A stretch of 64,000 nucleotides of DNA from CADEED01 sp043747875 (GTDB lineage: Bacteria > Pseudomonadota > Gammaproteobacteria > Steroidobacterales > Steroidobacteraceae). The stretch spans positions 1 to 64,000 of the forward strand of contig JAYTOI010000098.1 in NCBI GenBank assembly GCA_043747875.1, given 5' to 3'. Below are positions 1-11,700 of the stretch, one piece after another (positions within the stretch are counted from its first letter, which is position 1; each line of letters starts with the position of its first letter). The notes beneath the pieces are model-generated. The model was not told where the DNA came from and did no database searches. It worked only from the letters and a program-made list of their open reading frames with translations. Made by a program: the position numbers and the translations under genes.

Positions 1-1
1 C

Positions 2-3000
2 GACAGCTTCTGGGACAACATCGCCAGCGGCCGGAACTGCATCAGCGAAATTCCGGCTTCGCGCTGGGATACCAGCACGTACTACGTCGAAGGCCAGCCC
101 GGCCTTGGCCAGAGCAATTCGAAGTGGATGGGCGTGCTGGAAGGGCACGACCGGTTCGATCCGCTGTTCTTCGGTCTGTCGCCGGTCGAAGCCGAAGCGA
201 TGGACCCCCAGCAGCGCATCTTCCTGCAGAGCTGCTGGCACGGCATGGAAAACGCCGGCTATACCGCGGAACGGCTGTCCGGCAGCCGATGCGGCGTGTT
301 CGTCGGCTGCGCCAACGGCGACTACAACCTGCTGTCGCGCGAGCAGCAGATCAACGCGCTCGGCTTCACCGGCAATGCGACCTCGATCCTCGCGGCGCGC
401 GTGTCGTATTTCATGAACCTGCAGGGGCCGTGCGTGTCGATCGACACCGCGTGCTCGTCGTCGCTGGTCGCCATCGCGTCGGCCTGCGACAGCCTGATCA
501 CCGGCGCCTCGGACATCGCGCTCGCCGGCGGCGTGTACGTGATGGCCAACGCCGACATGTTCCTGAAGACAGCGCATGCGGGCATGCTTTCGGCCGACGG
601 CCGCTGCTACACCTTCGACCAGCGCGCGAACGGCTTCGTGCCGGGCGAGGGCGTCGGCGTGGTCATGCTCAAGCGCCTGGCCGACGCCGAACGCGACGGC
701 GACAACATCCTCGGCGTCGTGCGCGGCTGGGGCGTGAACCAGGACGGCCGCACCAACGGCATCACCGCCCCGAATCCGGAATCGCAGGCACGGCTCGAGC
801 AGTTCGTCTACCGCCGCTTCGGCATCGACCCGGCGCAGATCCAGCTCATCGAAGCGCATGGCACGGGCACCGTGCTCGGCGATCCGATCGAGATCGAGGG
901 GCTGAAGAAGTCCTTCGGTGCGTTCACGCGCCAGGCTAACTACTGTGCGGTCGGCTCGGTGAAGTCCAACATCGGCCACTGCCTCGCGGCGGCGGGCGTC
1001 GCGGGCTTCCTCAAGCTGGTGTTGGCGCTCAAAGAGCGGCAGCTGCCGCCGACCATCCATATCAACCGGCCCAACGAGCACATCCGTCTCGATGCAACGC
1101 CGTTCTACCTGAACGATCGGCTGCGCGAGTGGACGCTCGAGGGCGCGTCGCGCCGGCAGGCGGCGGTCAGTTCCTTCGGCTACAGCGGCACCAACGCGCA
1201 CGTGGTGCTGGCGGAGTATGTGCCGCCGTCTTCCGGGCGGACCGGCACCCAAGATATTTCCACCGCTGCCGCGCCGGTCATCGTGCCGTTGTCGGCACGC
1301 ACCGCGGCGCAGCTCGAGCAGCGCTGCCGCGACCTGTTGAGTTTCGTGCGCCGGCAGAGCGACGCCGCACTCGCAGACATCGCCTACACGCTGCAAGTGG
1401 GCCGCGAGGCGATGGAGGAGCGCGTCGGGTTCATCGTCGGCTCCAGGCATCAACTGGTGGAAAAGCTGGAGGCTTGTGTGGCGGGCCGGCGCGACATCCC
1501 GGACGCATATTTCGGCCAGACGCGCGCCGGCAAGGAGGCGCTGAGCCTGGTGCGCGAGGACGACGAGATCCGCGACACGCTGCTCGACAAGTGGGTCGCG
1601 CAGAAAAAGCATTCGAAACTGGTGAAGCTGTGGGTCAAGGGCCTGGAGCTCCAGTGGCACCGTCTCTACGGCGCGCACAAGCCGCGCCGCATCGTGTTGC
1701 CCGGCTATCCATTCGCGCAGGAGCGCTACTGGATCGAGGCAGATCCGGTGCTGGGGGCGGGCGCGCTGCATCCGCTGATTCAGCGCAACACATCCACGCT
1801 GGCGCGGCAGTGCTTCACGTCCGTGCTGACGGGCCCCATTTCGGCGGACACCTTCCACCAGATGGCCCATGCCGCCGTGGCCCTGGCCACCGAAGCGCCA
1901 TCGGACTCCACGCGCGTCGAGCTGCGCAAGGTAGTTTGGGGCGCGGCCTTCGCCGCCGCCGAGAGCCGGCAGATCGAGGTCGAGCTGTTCGATCTGGCGG
2001 GCGACGCGGTGGGCTTCGAGATCCGCACCGGCGAGCTGGTCTACTGCCAGGGCGAGGCGGCGCTGGTCGCGCACACCGTCGCGGAAGCCTCGCAGCAGTT
2101 GTTCTTCGAGGAACACTGGCGTGAGCACCCGCGCCCCGCGACCGTACCCGCCTCGCAGGTGCGTACGGTCGTGTTCGCCGACGCGCAGCTTGCGCCGCGG
2201 CCCGCCGACGCGCGCGCGATCGGCGACCCGGCCGATTTCCCAGCCGCGCTGAGTGGCACCGACGACCCGCTGTCGGTCGTCTATCACTGCGCGCCGGGCC
2301 GCAAGGACGCCGGCATTCACTCCATCTTCGCGTTACTGCGGGCGTTGAAGCAGCGCGGTGGCGTCGCCGGGCTCGTGCTCGTCGGCCGTCTCGATTCCAG
2401 TCTCGACGCCTGCTGGGACTACTCATGGATCGGCTTCCAGCGTTCAGTGCGCCTGCTGATGCCGGACCTGAAGTTCTCGGTGTTGTTCACGTCCGACTGC
2501 ACGGCGGCGCAGCTCGACGACGCGCGCGCGAACGGCGGTGTGCTCTGGTATCGCGGTGCGCGGCGCTTCGAGCTGGCCGTCGAGGCGGTCGCTGCGCCGG
2601 CGCCGGCCACGACGCCCACCATCAAGCAAAACGGCGCGTACCTGATCACCGGTGGCTGCGGCGCGCTCGGCCTCGAGTTCGCGCGTCACCTGGCGGAGCA
2701 CTACGACGCGCGGCTGGTGCTGCTCGGCCGCAGCCCATGGTCCGAGCGCATCCAGCAACAGATGGACGAGCTGTTGCGCGCCGGCGCGCGCGAGGTGCAT
2801 TACAGCGCGGTCGACGTCGGCGATGCCGATGCGCTGCGTGCCTGGGCCGGCACCCTGCCGTTCGCAGTGTCCGGCGTGATTCATGCGGCCGGTGTCGATC
2901 TCGGCGGCGCATTCGACGCCAGGTCGGCGGCCGACATCGACCAGGTGCTGCGTCCCAAGATCGCCGGGACGGTGCTGCTGGACGAGGCGTTGCGCGGCCA

Positions 3001-5731
3001 GCCGCTGGATTTCGTGTGCTACTTCTCTTCGTCGGCCGCGATGCTCGGCGACTTCGGTTCCTGCGACTACGCCGTCGCCAATCGCTTCCAGATGGCATAC
3101 GCGCGGTATCGCCGCGATGCCTCGTTCGCGGGCAAGACCGTCGTCATCAACTGGCCGTACTGGGATACCGGCGCCGGCATGGGCGCGAAGGATCCGGCGC
3201 AGAACGCGTTCTATCTCAAGAGCAGCGGGCAGGACGCCTTGCGCGTCGAGCAGGGCATCCGCATCTGGCAGGATCTGCTGCGGGCGGACGCCACGCAGAC
3301 GCTGGTGATGTCCGGCAAGCCGGGCCGCATCGCACAGTTCCTGCAGCGTATCTATCTACCCGACGTTCGCAGACCCATCGAGCAGCAGAGTGCGAAAGCG
3401 CCCGCCACGCCCGCGGCGTCCGCATCGCCGCCCACCTCGCACGCAGCCCGATCCGCATCGCGGCAGGCGCCGCTGGACGGCACAGCGCTGCGCGAGTGCG
3501 TGCGCGCCGAGCTGCGCCAGCTCGTGTGCGGCGCGTTGGGCATCGACGCGGGCCGTCTCGACGACACCGCGAACCTGGCGGACTACGGCTTCGATTCGAT
3601 CAGCCTGACCGCCTTCGCCAGGCAACTGACCGGCCGGTTCGCGTTCGACGTGACGCCGGCACTGTTCTTCAGCCACTCCACCATCGCGCAGCTCGTCGAC
3701 CACCTGGTCACCGCGCACGAACCGCGCATGCGTGAGCTTTTCGATCAGAGGGCCGGTGAGTACGCCACCGCACCGGTCGCTGCGCCGGACGCGGCACTCG
3801 AGCGCATGCGCGGGTCGCATCCGCGGCGTCGTGCCGCCCGCGACACGTCCACGCCCGAACCCATCGCCGTCATCGGCATGTCGGGGCGTTTTCCGCAGGC
3901 CGACTCGGTGGCTGCGCTGTGGAAGCTCCTCGCGGAAGGCCGCAGCGGCATCACGGAGATTCCGGCCTCGCGCTGGAACTGGCGCGACTATCCCACCAGC
4001 ACCAACCGCGGTGGTTTCATCGACGGCGTCGACGAGTTCGATCCGCTGTTCTTCGAGATCTCGCCGGCCGAGGCCGAAGAGATGGACCCGGCCGAGCGCG
4101 CGCTGCTGATGGAGGCGTATCGCGCCATCGAAGACGCGCGGCTGTCTCCGGCTGCGTTACGCGGCACGCAGGTCGGCGTGTTCGTCGGCATGGAAGAGGG
4201 CCAGTACGGCCAGATCGCCGATCAGGGTGTCACCACCGGCGGCGCCGCCATGATCTCGTCGCGGCTGTCGTACTTCCTCGACTTGCACGGACCGACGATC
4301 GCCACCAACACCGCCTGCTCCTCGGGACTCGTCGCGTTGCATCAGGCAGCGATGAGTCTGCGCGCGGGCGAGTGCGAATCGGCGCTGGTCGCATCGGTGG
4401 CGCTCAGCCTCGCGCCGCGCGCGTGGGTGAAGATGAGCGAGGCGGGCATGCTCTCGACGGATGGCGAGTGCTTCAGCTTCGCGAACCAGGCGAATGGCAT
4501 CGGCATCGGCGAGGCGGTCGTCGTCGTGATGCTCAAGCGATTGTCGGTCGCGCTGGCGGATGGCGATCACATCTACGGCGTCATCAAGGCCAGCGGCATC
4601 AACTTCGACGGCAAGACCAACGGCGTCACGGCGCCGAACGGTCGCATGCAGGCGAAGCTCATCGAGGATCTCTACACGCGCTTCGACATCGATGCCGATG
4701 ACGTGTCGCACCTCGTGGCGCACGGCACGGGCACGCGGCTCGGCGACCCGGTGGAGCTGGCCGCGCTCGACGCGGCGTTCGCCGCTCTGCGCGCCCAGCG
4801 TCCGGCGCGCGGCGGCGATGCGCCGCAGACCCGATGCGCCGTCACGAGCTCCAAGAGCAACTTCGGGCACACCATGGCGGCTTCCGGACTGGTGAGCCTG
4901 GTCGGCCTGCTCAAGGGCCTCGAGCACGCGACCATTCCCGCCAGCCTGCATTGCGAGCAGGAAAACGAATTCATCCGCTGGCGCGACAGCCATTTCCACA
5001 TCAACAAGCAGACGCGACCCTGGATACGGGGCAAGGGGCCGCTGACGGGCGCCGTCAGCGCATTCGGCCGCAGCGGCACGAACGCGCACGTGGTGGTGGA
5101 AGAGTATCTTGCGGCGGCGCAGACCCACTACCCGGCGATGCCCGCAGTGCTGGTGCCGCTGTCCGCGCGCACCGCCGAGCAGCTCGAGCGCAAGGCGCGC
5201 GACCTGCTGGCGCTGGCCGACGGATCACTCGACCTCGCCAGCTTCGCGTACACGCTGCAAACCGCGCGCGAGCCGATGGCCGAGCGTGCCGCGTTCGTCG
5301 TGCGCTCGGTCGAGGAGCTGGCGGACAAGCTGCGCGCGTTGATCAGTGCGTCCGGGATCGCACCCGGGATCGTACCCGGCGTGGTGCGCGGCACGGTCGG
5401 CCCCGGCCGACCGGCGAGTGACGAGAGCACCGCGGGCCGCGCGCTCGAGGACATCGCGCGTCTGTGGGTGAACGGCGCGGCGGTCGACTGGAAGCAGCTC
5501 TACACCGGCCGCGCGCCCGCGCGCATCGCGTTGCCTACCTACCCATTCGCGCGCGAGCGCTACTGGGCCACGCCCGCGGCACCGGTGCGCGAGCGCCGCC
5601 TGCGACTCGTGCCCGATGCGCGCGTCGCGCGTCCGAAATCCCTCGCGGCCATCGAAGCCATCATCGACCAGGTCGATGCCGGTGCCATCGAGACGCGGCA
5701 GGCCGTCGCGTTTCTCAAAGACGTCGTTTGA
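2..5731 (+). CDS. Trans-AT polyketide synthase, 5' end outside window
   Basis: The frame is open from base 2, already inside a ketosynthase, so the N-terminus is missing. Domains by nucleotide: KS1 (2-1215; Cys codon 452, HGTGT His 857, NIGH His 977); post-KS linker ending at the YPFAQERYW-type motif near 1700-1735; a shortened DH-like segment (about 1760-2070) with no HxxxGxxxxP motif; KR (catalytic half 2626-3180, GGCGALG nucleotide-binding loop, YAVAN Tyr motif); ACP (3487-3710, Ser codon 3596 in GFDSIS); KS2 (3857-5110, Cys codon 4316, HGTGT and NFGH present). No AT occurs after either KS, which defines the trans-AT type. The protein ends after KS2 and its linker with a short helical tail (SLAAIEAIIDQVDAGAI), interpreted as half of a four-helix-bundle docking domain. 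The module is completed by the DH-KR-ACP that opens the next protein, 33 bp downstream. Confidence 0.93.
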   Translation, partial: DSFWDNIASGRNCISEIPASRWDTSTYYVEGQPGLGQSNSKWMGVLEGHDRFDPLFFGLSPVEAEAMDPQQRIFLQSCWHGMENAGYTAERLSGSRCGVFVGCANGDYNLLSREQQINALGFTGNATSILAARVSYFMNLQGPCVSIDTACSSSLVAIASACDSLITGASDIALAGGVYVMANADMFLKTAHAGMLSADGRCYTFDQRANGFVPGEGVGVVMLKRLADAERDGDNILGVVRGWGVNQDGRTNGITAPNPESQARLEQFVYRRFGIDPAQIQLIEAHGTGTVLGDPIEIEGLKKSFGAFTRQANYCAVGSVKSNIGHCLAAAGVAGFLKLVLALKERQLPPTIHINRPNEHIRLDATPFYLNDRLREWTLEGASRRQAAVSSFGYSGTNAHVVLAEYVPPSSGRTGTQDISTAAAPVIVPLSARTAAQLEQRCRDLLSFVRRQSDAALADIAYTLQVGREAMEERVGFIVGSRHQLVEKLEACVAGRRDIPDAYFGQTRAGKEALSLVREDDEIRDTLLDKWVAQKKHSKLVKLWVKGLELQWHRLYGAHKPRRIVLPGYPFAQERYWIEADPVLGAGALHPLIQRNTSTLARQCFTSVLTGPISADTFHQMAHAAVALATEAPSDSTRVELRKVVWGAAFAAAESRQIEVELFDLAGDAVGFEIRTGELVYCQGEAALVAHTVAEASQQLFFEEHWREHPRPATVPASQVRTVVFADAQLAPRPADARAIGDPADFPAALSGTDDPLSVVYHCAPGRKDAGIHSIFALLRALKQRGGVAGLVLVGRLDSSLDACWDYSWIGFQRSVRLLMPDLKFSVLFTSDCTAAQLDDARANGGVLWYRGARRFELAVEAVAAPAPATTPTIKQNGAYLITGGCGALGLEFARHLAEHYDARLVLLGRSPWSERIQQQMDELLRAGAREVHYSAVDVGDADALRAWAGTLPFAVSGVIHAAGVDLGGAFDARSAADIDQVLRPKIAGTVLLDEALRGQPLDFVCYFSSSAAMLGDFGSCDYAVANRFQMAYARYRRDASFAGKTVVINWPYWDTGAGMGAKDPAQNAFYLKSSGQDALRVEQGIRIWQDLLRADATQTLVMSGKPGRIAQFLQRIYLPDVRRPIEQQSAKAPATPAASASPPTSHAARSASRQAPLDGTALRECVRAELRQLVCGALGIDAGRLDDTANLADYGFDSISLTAFARQLTGRFAFDVTPALFFSHSTIAQLVDHLVTAHEPRMRELFDQRAGEYATAPVAAPDAALERMRGSHPRRRAARDTSTPEPIAVIGMSGRFPQADSVAALWKLLAEGRSGITEIPASRWNWRDYPTSTNRGGFIDGVDEFDPLFFEISPAEAEEMDPAERALLMEAYRAIEDARLSPAALRGTQVGVFVGMEEGQYGQIADQGVTTGGAAMISSRLSYFLDLHGPTIATNTACSSGLVALHQAAMSLRAGECESALVASVALSLAPRAWVKMSEAGMLSTDGECFSFANQANGIGIGEAVVVVMLKRLSVALADGDHIYGVIKASGINFDGKTNGVTAPNGRMQAKLIEDLYTRFDIDADDVSHLVAHGTGTRLGDPVELAALDAAFAALRAQRPARGGDAPQTRCAVTSSKSNFGHTMAASGLVSLVGLLKGLEHATIPASLHCEQENEFIRWRDSHFHINKQTRPWIRGKGPLTGAVSAFGRSGTNAHVVVEEYLAAAQTHYPAMPAVLVPLSARTAEQLERKARDLLALADGSLDLASFAYTLQTAREPMAERAAFVVRSVEELADKLRALISASGIAPGIVPGVVRGTVGPGRPASDESTAGRALEDIARLWVNGAAVDWKQLYTGRAPARIALPTYPFARERYWATPAAPVRERRLRLVPDARVARPKSLAAIEAIIDQVDAGAIETRQAVAFLKDVV

Positions 5732-5764
5732 GCGGCCGCCGCTCCAGATCACAGAGATAACACC

Positions 5765-8700
5765 ATGATCGATTTTGTCGAGTTTGTGGTTGCGGAATTG
5801 TCCGGAAAGAGGCTGTCGAAGCAGGATGCGCTGCACCTCCTCCAGCAATACCGGTTGGGCGCGGGCGATCCGCGCGGCGCCGACCTGCATCCGCTGGTCC
5901 AGCGCAACACATCGGACCTGGGCGAGCTCAGCTACACGACGCGCCTGACGGGCGATGAGTTCTTCCTGCGCGATCACCTGGTCGACGCGCGTCCGGTGCT
6001 GCCGGGTGTCGCGTACCTGGAAATGGCGCGCGCCGCCGTCGTCGCGGCCATTCCGGATACGACCGCGGCCGGCGCGCCGAACGGGCGCGCGATCGAGATG
6101 CGCGACATCGTGTGGGCGCAGCCCATCGTCGTCTCGACGCCGACCGAGGTGCGCATCACGCTGCTCGCGGGTGGCGCGGAATCGGACCCCATCGAATTCG
6201 AGATCGCGACGGACGTGGTGCATTCGCGCGGACTGGTTGCGTTCGATGCGGCGCCCGAGCCGACGCGGCTCGATCTCGCGCAGCTCGGGGCCCGCATGCG
6301 CCGCGGCCGCGTGAGCGCGGACGAGGTGTACGCGGCCTATGAAAAGATGGGGCTGCGCTATGGGCCGACGCACCGCGCCGTGTCGCACATCGAGCAGGGC
6401 GGGGGCGAGGTGCTCGCGCGTCTGACGCTGCCAGAAGAGGCCGGCGCGCGTTCCGCGGACTATCTACTGCATCCCAGCCTCATGGACGCGGCCATCCAGT
6501 CGGCCGTGGGCCTCATCGACGACCTCGCCCTTGTGCCGCGGCGGCCGGCGCTGCCATTTGCACTCGATTCGTTGCGGATCCTGCGCGGCTGTACGCGCGA
6601 AATGGCGGTCTGGGTGCGCTACGCCTCGGGCAGCAAGCCCGGCGACCGCGTGACGCGCCTCGACTTCGACCTGTGCGACGCCGACGGCAATGTCTGCGTG
6701 CAGATGCGCGGATTCACCTCGCGCGTGCTCGGCGTGGAGCCGGCCGGGTCGGCCGAGTCGGCCGAGTCGGTTGGCACGCTGTACGCCACGCCGGTCTGGG
6801 AGACACGAACATCCCCGGCGCAGCCGGCGCGGGTCGCGGCGGATACACAACGATACGTCGTGCTGTGCGGATTCCCGCCCGCGGCGCGCGGCGACATCGA
6901 GGCATCGATTGCCAATTGCACCTGCCTGTCGCTGACCGAGCCCCCGTCGGATGACGTCGCGACGCGCTACGCGGCCGCCGCCGTCACCACCTTCGAACTC
7001 ATTCGCAAAGTGCTCGAGGGCAAGCCACAGCTCCCGGTGCTCGTCCAACTAGTGGCGAGCGGCGCCGCCTCATCGTTCGTCCTCGGATTGGCAGGACTGC
7101 TCAAGACCGCCACCGTGGAGAATCCCGCGCTCACCGGGCAGATCCTCGTGATGGAGTCCGGCGTCACGGTGTCGAAGGCCGTGGAGCGCCTGGAATCCGC
7201 TGCCGGCGAACGGCAGATCGCCATTCGCTATCAGGAAGGCGCGCGCCAGGTTCTGACGTGGCAGGAAGTTGCTCCAGACGACGCGCCCGTCACGCCTTAC
7301 AAGGATCGCGGTGTCTACCTGATCACGGGCGGACTCGGCGGTCTCGGCCTCGTGTTCGCGCAGGACATCATCGCGCACACGCGCGCGGCGACCATCGTAT
7401 TGACGGGCCGGACGCCGCTGACGGCGGCGCGCAAGGCGCTGCTGAAATCGCTGGCCTCGCCGGACCACGGCGTCGAATACCGTCAGATGAATTTGAATTC
7501 GGCGGAGGACGTGCGTCGCGTCGTCGACGAGGTCTCCGCCGGACACCGGCAGCTCTCCGGTGTGATCCACGCCGCCGGAATGCTGGCCGACGCGTTCATC
7601 CTGAAGAAGACCTGCGCGCAGTTTCGCGAGGTGCTCGAGCCGAAGGTGGCCGGCACGTTCCATCTCGCGGCCGCCTGCGAGGCGTTGCCGCTGGACTTCT
7701 TCGCGCTGTTTTCAGCCGGTGCGTCCGTTACGGGCAATGCCGGTCAGGCGGACTACGCGGCGGCGAATGGCTTCATGGACTGGTTCGCCGCGCACTGCAA
7801 CGCGCAGGTCGATGCCGGGCACCGCCTCGGCCGCACGGTCGCCATCAACTGGCCGCTGTGGCAGGAAGGCGGCATGCGGGTCGACGAGACCACGCAGACC
7901 TTGCTGCGCGACTCGGCCGGATTGCACCCGCTCACTACTGCCGCCGGACTGGCCGCGTTCCATCGCTGCCTGCAATGGCCGCAGGCGCAGATCCAGGTGG
8001 TGGCCGGCAACCTGCCGCAGCTGCGTAGCGTGTTGCTCGCGGCCCCCGCGCCAGAAGCCGCTGCCTTCCAGAGCACGGGCGCGAGCATGGTCGCGGCGGT
8101 GATGCCGTCGGTGGCCGAGCCGGTGACGCGCGTCAGTCTCCCGGCGGGAGAACTGCAGGGGAAGGCACTCGAATTCCTGAAGCGACAACTGGCGCCGGTG
8201 CTGAAGCTCGCGCCTAACAAGATCGACGCGGCCGCGCCGTTCGAGAAGTACGGCATCGATTCCATCATGACCATGAAGCTGGTCGCGGAGCTCGAGAAAA
8301 CCTTCGGCTCGCTGCCGAAGACGCTGTTCTTCGAATACCTGACACTGGCCGAGCTGACGCGCTATTTCGTCGCGTCGCATGGCGCCAAGCTGACGGCGCT
8401 GTTCGAGCCCGCGTCCGCTGCCGCTGCCGCTGCCGCTGCCGCGGCCGTCGCGCCGGCGCGCGCGCCCGCGCCGCGGCAGCCCCGCGCCCGGCGGACCATT
8501 GCGCGCGATGTGGTACGCGCGGAGTCGCCGGCCAGCGAACCCATCGCCATTGTGGGTCTGTCCGGCCGCTACCCGGAAAGCCCCGACATCGAAAGCTTCT
8601 GGCGCAACCTGCGCGACGGCAAGGACTGCATCACGGAAGTCCCGCTTTCGCGCTGGGACTGGCGCAAGCACTACAGCGAGGATCGCAGCGAGCCCGGCCG

Positions 8701-11700
8701 GCACTACAGCAAGTGGGGCGGCTTCATCGAGGGCGTGGACGAGTTCGATCCGCTGTTCTTCAACATCTCGCCGCGCGAAGCACGCGTCATCGATCCGCAG
8801 GAGCGCCTGTTCCTGCAGCATGCCTGGATGGCGGTCGAGGACGCAGGCTACACCCGCGCAAGCCTGCAGGTGCCTAACAAGAAAGGCCTGGCGGGCCAGG
8901 TCGGCGTGTACGTCGGCGTGATGTACGGCGAGTACAACCTGTCCGGCAGCCTCGCGAGCATCGCCAACCGCACGTCCTACGTGCTGAACCTGCACGGCCC
9001 CAGCCTGACGCTCGACACGATGTGCTCCTCGTCGCTGACCGCGATTCATCTGGCGTGCCAGGACCTGAAGCTCGGACGCACCGATCTGGCGATCGCCGGC
9101 GGCGTCAACGTGAGCATTCATCCGAGCAAGTACCAACTACTCAGCGCCGGCCAGTTCATCTCCAGCGACGGCCACTGCCAGAGCTTCGGCGAGGGCGGCG
9201 ACGGATACATTCCCGGCGAGGGCGTCGGCGCGGTCGTGCTCAAGCGACTGTCGGAGGCCATCGCGGCCGGCGATCACATCTACGGGGTCATCAAGGGCAG
9301 CGCGCTCAACCATGGCGGCAAGACGAACGGCTACACGGTGCCGAATCCGCAGGCACAGGCGGCCGTCATCCATGAGGCATTGGTCGAGTCGAACACGAAC
9401 CCGCGCCACATCTCCTATCTCGAGGCGCACGGCACGGGCACGAAGCTCGGCGATCCGATCGAAATCGCGTCGCTGAACAAGGCCTTCGGCGCGCAGGGCG
9501 GCGCACTGCCGAACGGCTTCTGCGCCATCGGCTCCGCGAAATCGAACATCGGACACTGCGAGTCCGCGGCCGGCATCGCCGGTCTCACGAAGGTGCTGCT
9601 GCAGATGCGGAATCGGCAGATCGCGCCGTCGCTGCATTCGGCACGACTGAATCCCAACATCGACTTCGACCACAGTCCATTCGTCGTCAATCAATCGTTG
9701 CGCGCCTGGGATCGTCCGGTGGTCGACGGCCGCGAGCTCGCGCGCATCGCGGGCATCTCGTCCTTTGGTGCGGGTGGCTCGAATGCGCATCTGATCATCG
9801 AGGAATACGAGGCATGGCCGGCCCGCCCGAACGACGCGCCGGTCATCGTGCCACTGTCGGCGCGCACCGCCGATCAGCTCGAGCGCCGTGCACGCGACCT
9901 GCTCGAATTCCTGCGTGCGAATCCGGTGGTCGATCTGCAGGCGCTCGCCTATACGCAGCAGGTGGGACGTGAGCCGCTCGAGGAGCGGATGGGCTTCATC
10001 GCCAGCTCCGCGCAGGAACTCACCGAGCTGCTGCGCCGGCATGTCGAGGGTGAGCAGGACATAGACGGCGTCTATCGCGGTGCCACGCGTGACCACCGCG
10101 ACACGCTCGCGCTGTTCGCGGCCGACGGCGATCTGCAGGAGACCGTCGACAAGTGGCTGGCGCGCCGCAACCACCCGCGGCTGCTCGAGCTGTGGGTGAA
10201 AGGCCTGCCGCTCGACTGGGACGCGCTGTACGGCGAGGTCAAACCGCGCCGCATCGCGCTGCCTACCTACCCATTCGCCCGGGAAAAATACTGGATCGAG
10301 ACCGTCGGTCAGATCGTCCCCGATGCGCCAGCCAGCGCGCCGGCTGCCGTAGTCGCGCCCGCGCTGCCGGCACCCGGCGTCGCACCGAGTGCCGCGCCGG
10401 TGGCGCAGACACTGCATCCGCTGCTGCACACGAATACTTCGGATCTGCGCGAGCAGCGCTATACGTCGATGCTGAGCGTCGATCTGCCGGCCATCGCGTA
10501 CCTGGAAATGGCGCGCGCCGCCGTGGATCGGGCCGCACCGAGCCGCTCGGAATCGAGCATGCTGGAGCTGCGCCAGATCGCGTGGGGCCAGCCCCGGGTG
10601 GGACTCAGTGAAGCCGCGACGCCGGTGCGCATCGCGCTGTTCGAGCAGGCGGACGAAAAGATAAGTTTCGAGATCTACACGCCGGGCGAGAGCGACGATG
10701 CAGCCATCGTCCATTGCCAGGGCGACGCGGTCTACGACGATCGCCAGCCGGCCACCGCGCGGCTCGACGTCGCGCAGCTCGAGGCCCGCACACAACGCGC
10801 CGAGGCGCCGGCGTCGCATCCGATCATCGGTACGATCCGTCGCGGCAACGACGAGTTGCTGGCGAGTCTCGTGCTGCCCGGCGCGGAGCGCGGCGCGGAC
10901 TATCTACTGCATCCGGCCATGCTGGCCGCCGCGCTGCAGGCCGCCGGCTCGCTGGCCGGCGAGACCGGCACGCCGCTCGCGCTCGAGTCGCTGCGCATCG
11001 TGTTCGCCTGCATGCCCGAGATGCTGGTATGGGCACGGCGCGCGCAGGGCCGGCTCGATATCGACCTATGCGACCCGCAGGGCGTCGTCTGCGTGCAGTT
11101 GCGTGGCCTGACGCTGCACGCGCCGGCGCGCATCGCCGCCCTGTCTCTGGACGACGCGTCCGTGGTTCACGCGCTGGCGAAACCGCAGGCGATCCAGTTG
11201 CTGGACGTGCAGGCGGCGGAAGCTCCAGCCGCGGCCGGTGCGCGCTCCAAGCCGGGCGTGCAATTGATCGGGCTCGAGGCTGTTTCCGCGCCTGAGGCGC
11301 AGGACGTCCCCGCTGATGTCGAGCCCGCGCCCGAGCCCGAGGCCGAATACGGTTCGACGTCCGACACCGACTATCCCGAAGAGGAGATCGAAGCAGTTGC
11401 GGTGCCCGAGTTGCCCGATGCCGGTGTGCCCGCCACGGCAGCCCTGGTGTCCGCGTCGGCATTGCAGCAGCAGCTGTGCACCAGTCTCGCGGAGGCGTTG
11501 TACATGGACGCCAAGGATATCGACATCGACAAGCCGTTCATGGAGCTCGGCCTGGACTCGATCGTCGGGGTCGAGTGGGTGAAGGTCATCAACAAGAAGT
11601 ACGCGCTCAACGTTCAGGCCACGCGCGTCTACGACTATCCCAACATCCGCGATCTGGCGACGTTCCTGCTCGGCGAGATCGTCACGGCCAGCGCGACGCC

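Noticed and set aside
8410..8450. GCTGCC tandem repeat as a regulatory microsatellite
   Set aside because: It encodes an Ala-rich interdomain linker after an ACP, normal in modular PKS proteins.
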